Assembly (NCBI GenBank): GCA_045647865.1
Contig: JAZRMW010000054.1
Span: 46,795-110,794, forward strand
Length of the DNA: 64,000 bases
Direction: 5' to 3'
Source of the DNA: Phocaeicola_A sp045647865
GTDB lineage: Bacteria > Bacteroidota > Bacteroidia > Bacteroidales > Bacteroidaceae
The position numbers and the translations under genes are program-made. Under the pieces are notes generated by a model. That model saw only the letters and a list, made by a program, of their open reading frames with translations, had not been told where the DNA came from and searched no databases. This document shows, in pieces, positions 15,970 through 24,785 of this stretch (position 1 is its first letter; each line of letters starts with the position of its first letter).

Positions 15970-17802
15970 ATGAAAAAGACATTACTCGTATTAAGTTTAT
16001 TCATAACGCTTAATGCAAATGCTCATGACATAGAATTGGATGGTTTCTATTATAACATAACGTCTTTAACAGATTTGACCGTTGCACTCACGTGTAATGA
16101 AAACGATGTAGAAGCATCATACGGTGATGAGATATATTACGCAGGAAACACGTATAGCGGAGATGTTTCAGTGCCTGAAAAAATAACATGGAACAACCGT
16201 ACTTTTGTCGTTAATGAAATACTTGAGCAAGCTTTTATTGATTGCGAACTAAAATCTCTTACAGTTCCACCAAGCGTATTGTATATGCATCTTGGCAATG
16301 CCAAAATACAAAAACTGATTATTGAAGATAGTGAAGAGTTGTTGCACGCTTCTGGTTATCAAGATTACTGGATGCAAGACGCATATGGAATGAGTGACGG
16401 AGAAATCGAAGAACTTTATTTGGGAAGAACTTCACCATCGCGATTAAATTCGGGAATTAAGAAGGTTTCATTTGGAAAACATGTTACTGGAATAGCAGAT
16501 TATATGTTTACCGGGTGTGACATTCAAGGAGAACTTATTCTTCCTGAAAATATTGTAGAACTGGAGGATCATGCCTTTGCAGGAAATGAAGACATTACGA
16601 ATGTAACAGCTTTAGGTCTTGAAATCATGGGACAACAATCGTTCTCGGATTGTTCAAGTTTGTCAGCTATAAATGCTCCAAATCTAAAATACATTGGTTC
16701 GGGAGCTTTCGAAAAATGTACTTCCTTAATATCTTATGAAATCCCTAAAGGAGTAGCAACAGTTGGTGCCGTAGCTTTTGACGGTTGCACAAATCTTGAA
16801 TCTATAACCATTCCCAATAGTATGATAAATTTGGGAGATGTTGTATATTATAATGTGACATATTATCAAGTATTCAGAGGTTGTACTGCACTAAAGTCGA
16901 TAACAGTTAATGCAACAACACCTTTTGAATTAGAGGAATCTAATTTCGATGCTCAAACATATATCAATGCGATTCTTCATGTTCCTACAGAAGCATTAGA
17001 AACTTATAAAAGCACTACAGTTTGGAAAAACTTCTTCAATATTGTAGGAGATGCATCTTCTAATGATAATGTTTGCTCCATCATGATTAACGGTTGTACT
17101 GCCGGCTCGTGGGGAGGCCATGTCACAATTGGAGACAAAGAGATAACCAATAGTAATCATGTTATCACATCAACAAAAGGTGAAAAAATAACCTTAAAGT
17201 TCTTCGCCCATTCAGACGAATATGAGAATTACGAACTAGGTACGGTCAAGGTTAACGATGAAGATGTAACTGCAAAAGTTGTAAATAACGAGCTGACAAT
17301 AGAAGTTTCAGAAAATACAACAATAGAAATAGAATGGGATTATGCGGAAGCTGATCCCGTATATTTGACCATCAAACATGCTGACAACGGATGCATCAAG
17401 ATGCAAGTCGATGAATGGGAGACCTACAAATTCTACATTGAACCGGCTGAAGGTTGGTCTATCCATACCGTTATGCTCAATGAAGAAGACATTACTTCGC
17501 GTGTGGGTGCTGACGGAGAGCTGAAATTATATGAATTGACAGAAAATTCCGTCCTTTCCATCACATTCCAATCCAACAGTAGTGCCGTCAGAGCTGTAGA
17601 GCAAAACAATGCAAAAGTGTATGCCAAGGAAGGATACATAAGCATTGCCAATATCGGAAGTGGCGAACCGATTCAAATATACAACGAAGCCGGAATACAA
17701 GTCGTTTCAACACATGCCACTTCTGAAACGATGAATATCCCCCTTGACAAAGGACTCTATATTGTCAAATTGAAAGATGCCACAATAAAGGTTGCCATGT
17801 AA
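15970..17802 (+). CDS. BspA-like leucine-rich-repeat surface protein
   Basis: Secreted protein of 610 residues: signal peptide MKKTLLVLSLFITLNANA, then about residues 50-350 of LRR_5/BspA repeats (units such as FTGCDIQGELILPENI, AFEKCTSLISYEIPKGV, AFDGCTNLESITIPNSM), then two or three beta-rich modules (residues ~360-540) and a C-terminal sorting-like domain (EPIQIYNEAGIQVVSTH to GLYIVKLKDATIKVAM), which resembles type IX secretion C-termini. BspA repeats bind fibronectin and fibrinogen in some oral Bacteroidetes; binding here is not known. Base composition is visibly more A/T-rich than the neighbouring ribokinase gene, which suggests recent transfer. Confidence 0.88.
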   Translation: MKKTLLVLSLFITLNANAHDIELDGFYYNITSLTDLTVALTCNENDVEASYGDEIYYAGNTYSGDVSVPEKITWNNRTFVVNEILEQAFIDCELKSLTVPPSVLYMHLGNAKIQKLIIEDSEELLHASGYQDYWMQDAYGMSDGEIEELYLGRTSPSRLNSGIKKVSFGKHVTGIADYMFTGCDIQGELILPENIVELEDHAFAGNEDITNVTALGLEIMGQQSFSDCSSLSAINAPNLKYIGSGAFEKCTSLISYEIPKGVATVGAVAFDGCTNLESITIPNSMINLGDVVYYNVTYYQVFRGCTALKSITVNATTPFELEESNFDAQTYINAILHVPTEALETYKSTTVWKNFFNIVGDASSNDNVCSIMINGCTAGSWGGHVTIGDKEITNSNHVITSTKGEKITLKFFAHSDEYENYELGTVKVNDEDVTAKVVNNELTIEVSENTTIEIEWDYAEADPVYLTIKHADNGCIKMQVDEWETYKFYIEPAEGWSIHTVMLNEEDITSRVGADGELKLYELTENSVLSITFQSNSSAVRAVEQNNAKVYAKEGYISIANIGSGEPIQIYNEAGIQVVSTHATSETMNIPLDKGLYIVKLKDATIKVAM

Positions 17803-17831
17803 CCGCATAAAGATAAAATCGTACACACAAA

Positions 17832-17875
17832 CAAAGCCAACTTACTCAACTGTAGGTTGGCTTTGCTTTTTCTTT
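17832..17875 (+). terminator. Terminator after the BspA-like gene
   Basis: CAAAGCCAAC at 17832-17841 pairs with GTTGGCTTTG at 17856-17865 (10 bp, perfect), followed by CTTTTTCTTT. Clear intrinsic terminator on the plus strand. Confidence 0.85.
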
Positions 17876-18174
17876 CCTTCCACGCTTCTTCAGTTATCCA
17901 TCTGTCAGAGAACCGAAGAAAAAGCGAAGACAAACAACTAAAAAGGCAAAAAAGAATAGGAATCGCGTGAAAGTGTAGTGCGGCACTGCACTGTATATTT
18001 TAAGTTAAAAGAAAGTAGAGAAACAGGTAAACGTCAACAGGAGAATAGGAGGAGTCGGACAGACGGAGTGGGAAAGGTGAATAGCGGAAGAATACCTGAA
18101 CATTTCCCCCACCCCTTTGTTACGTAGGGTGGCAGAATATTCTGCCTCAAGATGTATAACCTTATTATATAACG
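17876..18174. other. Spacer before ribokinase, no gene seen
   Basis: About 300 bases of purine-rich sequence on the plus strand. A small GTGCGGCACTGCAC hairpin is present near 17980. No TAnnTTTG box at a convincing distance from the ribokinase start and no ORF with recognisable content were found. Confidence 0.4.
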
Positions 18175-19086
18175 ATGCGTATGAATAAGAAAATAGTAGT
18201 GATTGGAAGTTGCAACACCGATATGGTGGTCAACATGGAGCGCCTGCCCTTGCCGGGCGAGACGCTCATCGGAGGGAAGTTTTTCATGAATCCCGGAGGA
18301 AAGGGAGCTAACCAGGCCGTAGCAGCAGCCCGATTGGGCGGAAATGTCACCTTTGTGGCCAAAGTAGGAAACGACACCTTCGGACAACGGGCCATTGAAC
18401 AATATCAGGCCGAGGGGATAGAGACACGCTACGTGATGGTGGATGGCGAAAACCCGTCGGGCGTTGCCCTCATCATGGTGGATGCACAGGGGGAAAATTG
18501 TATTGCCGTGGCCTCGGGAGCCAATGCCCAATTGCTTCCGCCCGACATCGACCGTGCGGCAGAGGCATTGACCCAGGCGGGTATCCTGCTGATGCAATTG
18601 GAGACTCCGATGCGTACGATTGACTATGCCGCCCGCATTGCCAAAGAGAAGGGTGCGAAGGTCATCCTCAATCCGGCACCGGCCCAAGCCTTACCCGAGT
18701 CGCTCCTGCGCAACCTCTACATGCTGATTGCCAACGAGACGGAGGCTGAGTTCATCTCGGGCACACAGATTACAGACATGGACAGTGTGGCACGTGCGGC
18801 GGACATCATCAGTCACAAAGGGGTGGAGCATGTCGTCATCACCCTCGGTGCGAAAGGAGCCTTTGTCAAGGAGAAGGGAAGTTATCACCAGATACCCGGC
18901 CATAAAGTGAAGGCCGTAGATGCTACAGCGGCAGGCGACACCTTCTGCGGTGCGCTGTGTGTGGCCCTCTCCGAAGGAAAGAGTATCACCGAAGCGGTAG
19001 AGTTTGCCAACCGATGTGCGGCCATCACCGTGACACGCATGGGGGCACAGTCGTCGGTACCGCATAGAAGGGAAGTGAATTTTTAA
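18175..19086 (+). CDS. rbsK: Ribokinase (PfkB family)
   Basis: Phosphorylates D-ribose at O5 for entry into the pentose phosphate pathway. The 303-residue protein shows the PfkB signature 1 (GGKFFMNPGGKGANQAVAAA near residues 36-55), a SCNTDMV substrate motif near 14-20 and signature 2 DATAAGDTFCGAL near 245-257, whose aspartate is the catalytic base. The start could equally be the ATG at 18181 (MNKKIVVIG), two codons in. It is followed by a GRP-type sugar transporter, which supports a sugar-uptake-and-phosphorylation pair. The codon usage is clearly G/C-rich compared with the BspA-like gene upstream. Confidence 0.9.
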   Translation: MRMNKKIVVIGSCNTDMVVNMERLPLPGETLIGGKFFMNPGGKGANQAVAAARLGGNVTFVAKVGNDTFGQRAIEQYQAEGIETRYVMVDGENPSGVALIMVDAQGENCIAVASGANAQLLPPDIDRAAEALTQAGILLMQLETPMRTIDYAARIAKEKGAKVILNPAPAQALPESLLRNLYMLIANETEAEFISGTQITDMDSVARAADIISHKGVEHVVITLGAKGAFVKEKGSYHQIPGHKVKAVDATAAGDTFCGALCVALSEGKSITEAVEFANRCAAITVTRMGAQSSVPHRREVNF

Positions 19087-19130
19087 GGAGTTCAGAAGTT
19101 CAGGAGTTACAGGAGTTCAGACAAATGCCA
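19087..19130. repeat. AGGAGTTC word repeat after ribokinase
   Basis: AGGAGTTC-like words start at 19086, 19094, 19102 and 19111 (8-9 nt apart) immediately after the ribokinase stop codon region. Low complexity; part of the tendency for spacers here to carry short tandem words. Confidence 0.5.
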
Positions 19131-19133
19131 TTC

Positions 19134-19212
19134 CCGTAGGGGCTGACCGATGTGTCTGCCCAAGTTACAGAGGTCGTTATCTGCGGGCGAACACACCGGT
19201 TCGCCCCTACGG
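19134..19212. repeat. REP-like inverted repeat
   Basis: The arm 19134-19161 (CCGTAGGGGC...CTGCCC) is the reverse complement of 19185-19212 with about five mismatches, with a 23-nt spacer. The GTAGGGGCGAACC...TTCGCCCCTAC words are a familiar intergenic repeat of Bacteroidetes genomes. It sits between ribokinase and the transporter gene and would form a long hairpin in their shared mRNA. Confidence 0.7.
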
Positions 19213-19224
19213 CACGTAACATTT

Positions 19225-19282
19225 GGCCTTTATCTCCCCAAAGAAGCGAAGCGACTATCTCCCTTTTTCTCCTTTTATCTCC
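19225..19282. repeat. TTTATCTCC dispersed repeat, first locus
   Basis: GGCCTTTATCTCCCC at 19225-19239 is identical, in inverse orientation, to 45100-45114. TTTTATCTCC at 19273-19282 is also repeated at 45151-45170. It lies in the leader of the transporter gene. Confidence 0.6.
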
Positions 19283-19315
19283 TCCAGAAATACTAATTTT
19301 AAACCAATAAAAACC

Positions 19316-20323
19316 ATGTTTATCGTTAACAATTACCTGTTGGCCGTCGTCCTTTGCTTTGTGACGATGCTCTGCTGGGGCTCATGGGCCAACACACAGA
19401 AACTGGCCGGAAAAACCTGGCGTTATGAACTTTTCTACTGGGATTATGTCATCGGCATCCTGTTGTTCTCCATCGTATTGGGTCTTACGCTCGGAAGCAC
19501 GGGCGAAATGGGACGAGGATTCCTTACAGACCTGGGCCAGATAACACCTGGCAACTACATGAGTGCTCTCATCGGCGGTGCGGTATTCAACTTAGGCAAC
19601 ATCCTACTCTCTGCCGCCATCTCCATGGCCGGTATGACAGTGGCCTTCCCCTTGGGTGTAGGTATTGCGCTGGTGTTGGGTGTCATCATCAACTACATCG
19701 GTGCGCCGAAAGGCGACCCCATGACTCTCTTTTTAGGAGTAGCGCTGGTAGTGGTAGCTATCATCCTGAACGCCATGGCTTCGGGTAAGATGCACCGTGG
19801 AAGCAGTGGCAACACCAACAAGAAAGGTGCCGTCATTGCCATCATTGCCGGTGTACTCATGGCTTTCTTCTACCGTTTTGTAGCGGCAGCTATGGATCTT
19901 GAGAACTTCGAGTCGCCCACACCGGGCATGGCCACTCCCTACTCGGCCTTCTTCATCTTCTCAGTGGGTATTTTCTTGAGCAACTTTGTATTCAACACCA
20001 TCATCATGCGCCGTCCCTTCGTGGGCAAACCGGTGACTTATGGCGAATACTTCCGTGGCGGTATGAGCACCCACATGGTAGGTATCCTTGGTGGTATCAT
20101 CTGGGGATTGGGTACTGCCCTCAGCTACATTGCTGCAGGTAAGGCCGGAGCCGCCATATCCTATGCCCTCGGACAAGGCGCACCCATGGTAGCCGCCCTT
20201 TGGGGCATCTTCGTCTGGAAAGAGTTCAAGGGGGCATCCGGCACGGTGAACACCCTGCTGGCTCTGATGTTCCTCTTCTTCATCTCGGGTCTCGGAGCTA
20301 TTATCGTGTCAGGAGCAAATTGA
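19316..20323 (+). CDS. GRP-type sugar permease (ribose/glucose uptake, DMT superfamily)
   Basis: Inner-membrane transporter of 335 residues with about ten hydrophobic segments. I chose ATG 19316 (MFIVNNYLLAVVLCF), since the open frame upstream runs through repeats and is not hydrophobic. CWGSWANTQKLAG near residues 20-32 and the PLGVGIALVLGV segment are typical of the RbsU/GlcU/RhaT-like group. Placement after ribokinase suggests ribose or a nucleoside sugar as substrate, but specificity cannot be read from sequence. RhaT (rhamnose/H+ symporter) is the alternative annotation. Confidence 0.82.
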   Translation: MFIVNNYLLAVVLCFVTMLCWGSWANTQKLAGKTWRYELFYWDYVIGILLFSIVLGLTLGSTGEMGRGFLTDLGQITPGNYMSALIGGAVFNLGNILLSAAISMAGMTVAFPLGVGIALVLGVIINYIGAPKGDPMTLFLGVALVVVAIILNAMASGKMHRGSSGNTNKKGAVIAIIAGVLMAFFYRFVAAAMDLENFESPTPGMATPYSAFFIFSVGIFLSNFVFNTIIMRRPFVGKPVTYGEYFRGGMSTHMVGILGGIIWGLGTALSYIAAGKAGAAISYALGQGAPMVAALWGIFVWKEFKGASGTVNTLLALMFLFFISGLGAIIVSGAN

Positions 20324-20371
20324 AATTCCGTTCATTAGACTATCGGATGAATAGGACTTCTAATGTTGGAT

Positions 20372-20432
20372 AAAAAAGAATAAGCAATGTATGAAAATTT
20401 CCCAAATTCCACATACATTGCTTATTCCTAAA
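20372..20432. terminator. Bidirectional terminator between transporter and DUF2795 genes
   Basis: GAATAAGCAATGTATG at 20378-20393 pairs perfectly (16 bp) with 20412-20427; the loop is 18 nt. On the minus strand it is followed by TTTTTTA, so it ends the DUF2795 transcript well; in the plus direction the following run is weaker. Confidence 0.85.
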
Positions 20433-20446
20433 AAATCATTCTATGC

Positions 20447-20668
20447 TTAATACTCATCTTCGTTGAAGAAAAAGTCTTCCTTGCTGGGATAGTCAGGCCA
20501 AATCTCTTCGATGGATTCGTACACATCGCCTTCGTCTTCGATTTCCTGCAAGTTCTCTATTACTTCAAGTGGTGCACCTGAGCGCACGGCATAGTCAATC
20601 AATTCATCCTTGGAAGCAGGCCAAGGAGCATCCTCCAATTTGGAGGCCAATTCCAATGTCCAATACAT
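20447..20668 (-). CDS. DUF2795 family small protein
   Basis: A 73-residue acidic protein starting MYWTLELASKLEDAPWPASK, with the DUF2795 pattern W(P)A-x-K-x-E-L-I-D-Y-A-x-R-x-G-A-P near residues 16-33 and an Asp/Glu-rich tail. No signal peptide or membrane segment. Function unknown; widespread in Bacteroidota as a stand-alone gene. It is bounded by a terminator at its 3' end and has its own promoter. Confidence 0.85.
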   Translation of the reverse strand: MYWTLELASKLEDAPWPASKDELIDYAVRSGAPLEVIENLQEIEDEGDVYESIEEIWPDYPSKEDFFFNEDEY

Positions 20669-20697
20669 AGTTTTATACCTTATTTATAATTTGGGCG

Positions 20698-20705
20698 CAA
20701 AAATA
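20698..20705 (-). promoter_or_regulatory. Promoter of the DUF2795 gene
   Basis: TATTTTTG on the minus strand is an exact -7 box. CTTG at 20725-20728 lies 19 nt upstream and matches the -33 consensus with one mismatch. The start codon is 30 nt downstream. Confidence 0.65.
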
Positions 20706-20733
20706 AAACAAATATTCTCAATCACAAGCATTA

Positions 20734-21276
20734 TTATAAGAAAATTTCGTCACAACCTGCAAGATGATTGATTTTACGTGACAAGACAAACAGATAATCA
20801 GACAGACGATTGAGGAAAGAACGTATCTGACCGCATACGATACACCCCTCTTCGGCCATCGCTAAAACGCGGCGTTCTGCACGACGACATACGGTACGAC
20901 AAACATGCGCAACAGCACTTCCCCGCATTCCACCCGGCAATACGAATGAATGCAAAGGTGGCAACACCGATTGCACACGATCTATCATCTGCTCAAGCTG
21001 GCCTGTATCCGCATCCGTCAATTGTGGGAGTTTCACATGCAAAGCCTCCTCGTCATCGGTGGCCAACAAAGCCCCTATCACAAACAAGCGGTTCTGAATC
21101 CATCGGACATCTGCCAGATCACGCTCATCAGTCAGATAAGTGGACAATACACCCAAATGAGCATTCAGTTCGTCCAACGTACCATAAGCCTCGAGGCGCA
21201 CATGCGTCTTACTCACACGCATGCCGCCCACAAGGCTTGTTGTACCTTCATCACCCGTCTTGGTGTAAATCTTCAT
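20734..21276 (-). CDS. PduO-type cob(I)alamin adenosyltransferase
   Basis: Transfers the adenosyl group of ATP to cob(I)alamin to give coenzyme B12. The 180-residue protein has the PduO N-terminal motif TKTGDEGTTSLVGG at residues 5-18, a YGTLDELNAHLG helix near 31-42 and the C-terminal CRRAERRVLAM and FLNRLSDYLFVLSR helices, which hold the conserved Arg, Glu and Asn of the active site. It is trimeric in the family. It starts 10 nt after the GH28 stop and is probably cotranscribed with it, although no B12 genes are nearby. Confidence 0.92.
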   Translation of the reverse strand: MKIYTKTGDEGTTSLVGGMRVSKTHVRLEAYGTLDELNAHLGVLSTYLTDERDLADVRWIQNRLFVIGALLATDDEEALHVKLPQLTDADTGQLEQMIDRVQSVLPPLHSFVLPGGMRGSAVAHVCRTVCRRAERRVLAMAEEGCIVCGQIRSFLNRLSDYLFVLSRKINHLAGCDEIFL

Positions 21277-21286
21277 ATCTATTCAA

Positions 21287-22903
21287 TCAGAGTTCAATAC
21301 TTTGTGCCTTATAACCGATCTCGGCATACTCCTTACCATTGACCTTCAAATCCTTTGCATTATTCACCTTCAGACGGTCGCTTCCATCAACGGTTTCGAT
21401 GCGAACATTCTCAAATGTCACATTTTCAGCCTGACTGATGACTACTCCACGTTTGGCATCGGTAATAACCACATCCTTCACCGAAACATTCTTCACGGGC
21501 ATTTCAGGCAGACCATTGAAGAACATGGCACGTCCATCAGTTCCCTTACACTTCACGTTGGAGATGAAAATATTGCGGAAGGCCGGAGTCTCCTCAGTTA
21601 CGGGCGGAATAGCCGCACGCATACGGGCTTCTACCTCTTCATCGGTCTCTTCACCTGCACCCTTGCCACCGTAGAAGAGGTCGAAGAGCAGAGGCTCGTT
21701 AGGAATGTCTATCATGTTGATGTTGTCAATATAGATATTCTCTACCACACCACCACGTCCACGGGTACTCTTGAAACGAAGACCAACATCTGTTCCCAAG
21801 AAAGAACAGTCGGACACATAAATATTCTTCACTCCACCAGACATTTCACTACCTACGACGAAACCTCCATGTCCGTGAAGCACAACATTGTTCTTCACGA
21901 CAACATTCTCACACGGGATACCGCGCTCGCGACCATCCTTGTCCTTACCAGACTTGATACAGATAGCATCGTCACCGGCATCAAAAATACAGTTGATGAC
22001 AAGGGCATTCTTGCATGACTCCAAATCAAGGGCGTCGCCATTTTGAGAATACCAAGGGTTAAAGACCTTTACACGATTAAGCGTGATGTCCTGGCACATC
22101 AAAGGATGCAAGCACCAAGCGGGTGAATTTTTGAAGGTGGCATCCTCCAGCAAGACACGCTTACAATTCACAAAACTCAACAACACCGGACGCAACCAAG
22201 GACGAACCTCGTCCCATTCAGCTTGCGTAGTCAACCCTTCGGGAGTATTGAACTGTTTGGTAGCTTGGGCACCTTTCAACGAGCCTTCGGTGGGATACCA
22301 TACATTCTTCTCTACCACACCACCGCTGGCCACCAGTTTTTTCCATTGTCCTTCGGTCATCTTGCCTTTCTTCACAGGTCTCCAGCTATCACCCGAACCA
22401 TCGAAAACGCCATGACCGGTGATGGCAATATTCTCGGCGCCATAAGCTGAAATCGGAGATTGACAACGACGGGTATTCAACCCTTCGAACGAAGTGTCGA
22501 GGATGGGATAAAGCATAAAATCATCTGAGAATATCACCAAAGCATTGGCCTCAGCATGAAGATTGACATTGCTCTTCAACACAATGGGTCCCGTGTACCA
22601 GATACCTGCGGGAATCACTACTTTACCACCACCTTTCTGACTGACGGTTTCAATGGCTTTATTGATAGCTTCGGTATTCAGGGTTATGCCATCACCCTTA
22701 GCCCCAAAATCTACAATATCCACTTGATAATCGGGGAAAGAGGGTTGCTTTACTTCTGACATTTCGAAGGGTAGATTCTCATACACAGAGGGGCAAATGC
22801 CTTTTCCACAAACTGAAGTTGATTGGGAGGCAGAACCTCCACAACCTGAAAAGGCCATCATGACCAACAGCATCATGGCCACATTCTTAAAAATCTTTTT
22901 CAT
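21287..22903 (-). CDS. Glycoside hydrolase family 28, polygalacturonase-like lipoprotein
   Basis: Probable exo- or endo-acting hydrolase of alpha-galacturonides in pectin. The 538-residue protein has a lipoprotein signal (MMLLVMMAFSGC) and the right-handed beta-helix typical of GH28, with all four family motifs: NGDALDLES near residue 289, AGDDAICIKSGKD near 310, HGHGGFVVGSE near 343 and LRFKSTRGRGG near 375. The Asp residues of the first two motifs are the catalytic acids. Secretion points to a periplasmic or surface location. A SusCD pair is not adjacent, so it is not in a full pectin PUL here. Confidence 0.9.
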   Translation of the reverse strand: MKKIFKNVAMMLLVMMAFSGCGGSASQSTSVCGKGICPSVYENLPFEMSEVKQPSFPDYQVDIVDFGAKGDGITLNTEAINKAIETVSQKGGGKVVIPAGIWYTGPIVLKSNVNLHAEANALVIFSDDFMLYPILDTSFEGLNTRRCQSPISAYGAENIAITGHGVFDGSGDSWRPVKKGKMTEGQWKKLVASGGVVEKNVWYPTEGSLKGAQATKQFNTPEGLTTQAEWDEVRPWLRPVLLSFVNCKRVLLEDATFKNSPAWCLHPLMCQDITLNRVKVFNPWYSQNGDALDLESCKNALVINCIFDAGDDAICIKSGKDKDGRERGIPCENVVVKNNVVLHGHGGFVVGSEMSGGVKNIYVSDCSFLGTDVGLRFKSTRGRGGVVENIYIDNINMIDIPNEPLLFDLFYGGKGAGEETDEEVEARMRAAIPPVTEETPAFRNIFISNVKCKGTDGRAMFFNGLPEMPVKNVSVKDVVITDAKRGVVISQAENVTFENVRIETVDGSDRLKVNNAKDLKVNGKEYAEIGYKAQSIEL

Positions 22904-22940
22904 CTTTGGTTTTTAATTAATGTTATATATTTGTTAGTTT

Positions 22941-23618
22941 TTAAAAATTCACCACATAGTGTTGCTTGTTCTTCTGATGGTCAAAGAAGACCAATCCCAA
23001 ATCATAAAGGTCAAAAGTGATACCTGTCCGCTCGTCAGCGACTACCTGATTCCACCATTCGTGTTTGGCTTCCGTTTCATAAATCCCCTCTATTACCACC
23101 AGTTTTTTTTCTCCCCTACAAGCGAGAAATTTCTCAAAGACCTGAGAATAATCTGAAGTATGTGCGATATGCAACATATCCACCTGAGGGGTTATCGACA
23201 ATTCTTGATGAAGAATCTCCAACAAAGGACCAGAAACAATGGAAATATTTTGAAATCTATCCACAATCTCAGAAACCACACTGGAAATATCTTCACCAGG
23301 AAGCGATACACATTTTGTTCCGACTCTGGCAGATGCCAGATAGCAAAGGCTTAATCCAGACCCTGTCCCAACTTCCAAAACCCTTTGGGGAGCAAACCGG
23401 TTGACCAATCGAAAAAGCAATTTGTCCACCCGTTCGGCATATGTTGATGAATGCTTGGCCAAACTACGCAAAGACTTCAACTCCCGATAAGCATAATAAG
23501 GATGACGTTCATACACCACATCCGTTATCAGCCTATAGGCAAAAGGGGAATGCACACCGTATCCTCTACGGAAACGGAATCGTTTGAGCCATATATATAT
23601 ACGTTTCAGAATATTCAT
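22941..23618 (-). CDS. Class I SAM-dependent methyltransferase
   Basis: A 225-residue protein. I chose ATG 23616-23618 (MNILKRIYIWLKRF) over the upstream start, which adds 17 hydrophobic residues and crosses the promoter. Motif I of the Rossmann fold reads VLEVGTGSGLSLCYLA near residues 84-99, and acidic residues follow the next strand. The N-terminal RRGYGVHSPFAYRL motif is typical of a Bacteroidetes group resembling O-methyltransferases. Substrate unknown. Its stop is 37 nt before the GH28 start, so the two could share a transcript. Confidence 0.8.
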   Translation of the reverse strand: MNILKRIYIWLKRFRFRRGYGVHSPFAYRLITDVVYERHPYYAYRELKSLRSLAKHSSTYAERVDKLLFRLVNRFAPQRVLEVGTGSGLSLCYLASARVGTKCVSLPGEDISSVVSEIVDRFQNISIVSGPLLEILHQELSITPQVDMLHIAHTSDYSQVFEKFLACRGEKKLVVIEGIYETEAKHEWWNQVVADERTGITFDLYDLGLVFFDHQKNKQHYVVNF

Positions 23619-23639
23619 CAAATACGATATTGACGTGTG

Positions 23640-23647
23640 CAAATATA
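23640..23647 (-). promoter_or_regulatory. Promoter -7 box of the methyltransferase gene
   Basis: TATATTTG on the minus strand, 21 nt before the chosen start codon at 23618, which supports that start over the longer one. No clear -33 box. Confidence 0.55.
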
Positions 23648-23792
23648 CAAAAAATAAGACATACAGCATACATTTGCTCCGTTTTCGTGATACATATAAA
23701 GAAAAATAAAAAAAATGTACCCTATTTAGGCATCAGAGGAGACCAAGATGCAAATCTTTAACATTATGAGACAAAGAAAAACGGAGGTTTCC

Positions 23793-23823
23793 TTTCTAAA
23801 AAAAAAAGTTATATGTAACTTTG
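23793..23823 (+). promoter_or_regulatory. Promoter of the SDR gene
   Basis: TTTC at 23793-23796, 19 nt of spacer, and TAACTTTG at 23816-23823. The -7 box is an exact TAnnTTTG and the -33 box has one mismatch at normal spacing. The ATG is 32 nt downstream. Confidence 0.7.
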
Positions 23824-23855
23824 CAAAATAGAAACCTTTTTAGAAAAACTGAAAC

Positions 23856-24668
23856 ATGAACGAATTATTCAACATCAAAGACCAAGTAGTGGTTATCACC
23901 GGCGGTACAGGTGTATTAGGTCGCTGCATTGCCAAATATCTGGCTAAAGAAGGTGCCAAAGTCGTAGTAATGGGACGTAAAGCCGAAATAGGCAACGAAA
24001 TTGTGGCCGACATCAAGGCACAAGGCGGCGAAGCCATGTTCTTGGTGACTGACGTAATGGATGCCGCCAAGGTAGAAGAAAATTTGCAAGACATCCTAAA
24101 AGCATACGGACGAGTAGATGCCTTGCTAAACGCAGCCGGAGGCAACATGCCTGGCGCAACAATTGCACCTACAGGCAATTTCTTTGACCTCGACCCCGAA
24201 CAGTTCAAACGCGTACTCGATTTGAACCTGACAGGTACCGTCATACCCACTCAGATATTCCTCAAGCCCATGGTAGAACAAGGCAAGGGAAGCATCATCA
24301 ACTTCTCATCCATGGCTGCCTTCCGACCCATGACCCGTGTGTGTGGATATGCAGCAGCTAAAGCCGGTATTTCGAACTTCACAGCCTTCATGGCCAACGA
24401 AGTAGCCAGTAAGTTTACAGAAAAGATTCGTGTAAATGCTATCGCCCCAGGATTCTTCTTGACGGAACAGAACTTACTTCTTCTGACTGATGGAAAGGGC
24501 AATTTGACAGAACGCGGACAAGATGTTATTCGTCAAACTCCTTTCAAACGTTTCGGAGAACCCGAAGAATTGTGTGGAACTATCCACTACTTGATTAGCG
24601 ATGCTGCCAAATTCGTGACAGGTACTGTAGCCGTAGTGGACGGAGGATTCAATACCTTTGCAATGTAA
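23856..24668 (+). CDS. SDR-family oxidoreductase, possible mannonate oxidoreductase type
   Basis: Short-chain dehydrogenase of 270 residues. The NAD(P) site TGGTGVLG lies at about residues 16-23, NAAGGNMPG near 91-99, the catalytic Ser in NFSSMAAF near 148, and YAAAKAG with the catalytic Tyr and Lys near 166-172. The C-terminal VTGTVAVVDGGFNTF is the usual SDR ending. Sequence flavour is that of the Bacteroidetes D-mannonate/fructuronate oxidoreductase-like group used in uronate breakdown, which would fit the nearby GH28 enzyme; this assignment is inference. It stands alone with its own promoter. Confidence 0.88.
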   Translation: MNELFNIKDQVVVITGGTGVLGRCIAKYLAKEGAKVVVMGRKAEIGNEIVADIKAQGGEAMFLVTDVMDAAKVEENLQDILKAYGRVDALLNAAGGNMPGATIAPTGNFFDLDPEQFKRVLDLNLTGTVIPTQIFLKPMVEQGKGSIINFSSMAAFRPMTRVCGYAAAKAGISNFTAFMANEVASKFTEKIRVNAIAPGFFLTEQNLLLLTDGKGNLTERGQDVIRQTPFKRFGEPEELCGTIHYLISDAAKFVTGTVAVVDGGFNTFAM

Positions 24669-24749
24669 AAATCGAAACGATAAAGAGAGTGTTTCAAAAT
24701 GTGATTATCCAAGAGTCTTTTAAGCACTCTCATATATCAAAAAAAAGGA

Positions 24750-24780
24750 GAAGGAGGTACATGTACCTCCTTCTTTTATT
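24750..24780. terminator. Bidirectional terminator between SDR and metG
   Basis: GAAGGAGGTACATGTACCTCCTTC is too long to be chance: the perfect palindrome spans 24750-24773 and is flanked by A-run and T-run, so it works for both convergent genes. Confidence 0.9.
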
Positions 24781-24785
24781 CTATA

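Noticed and set aside
18034..18687. Open frame opposite ribokinase
   Set aside because: Shadow frame in a G/C-rich gene; no homology recognised.
20734..21276. Cobalamin adenosyltransferase gene considered as evidence of a B12 operon or riboswitch
   Set aside because: No other cobalamin gene and no cobalamin-riboswitch-like sequence is visible upstream of the GH28 or adenosyltransferase genes.
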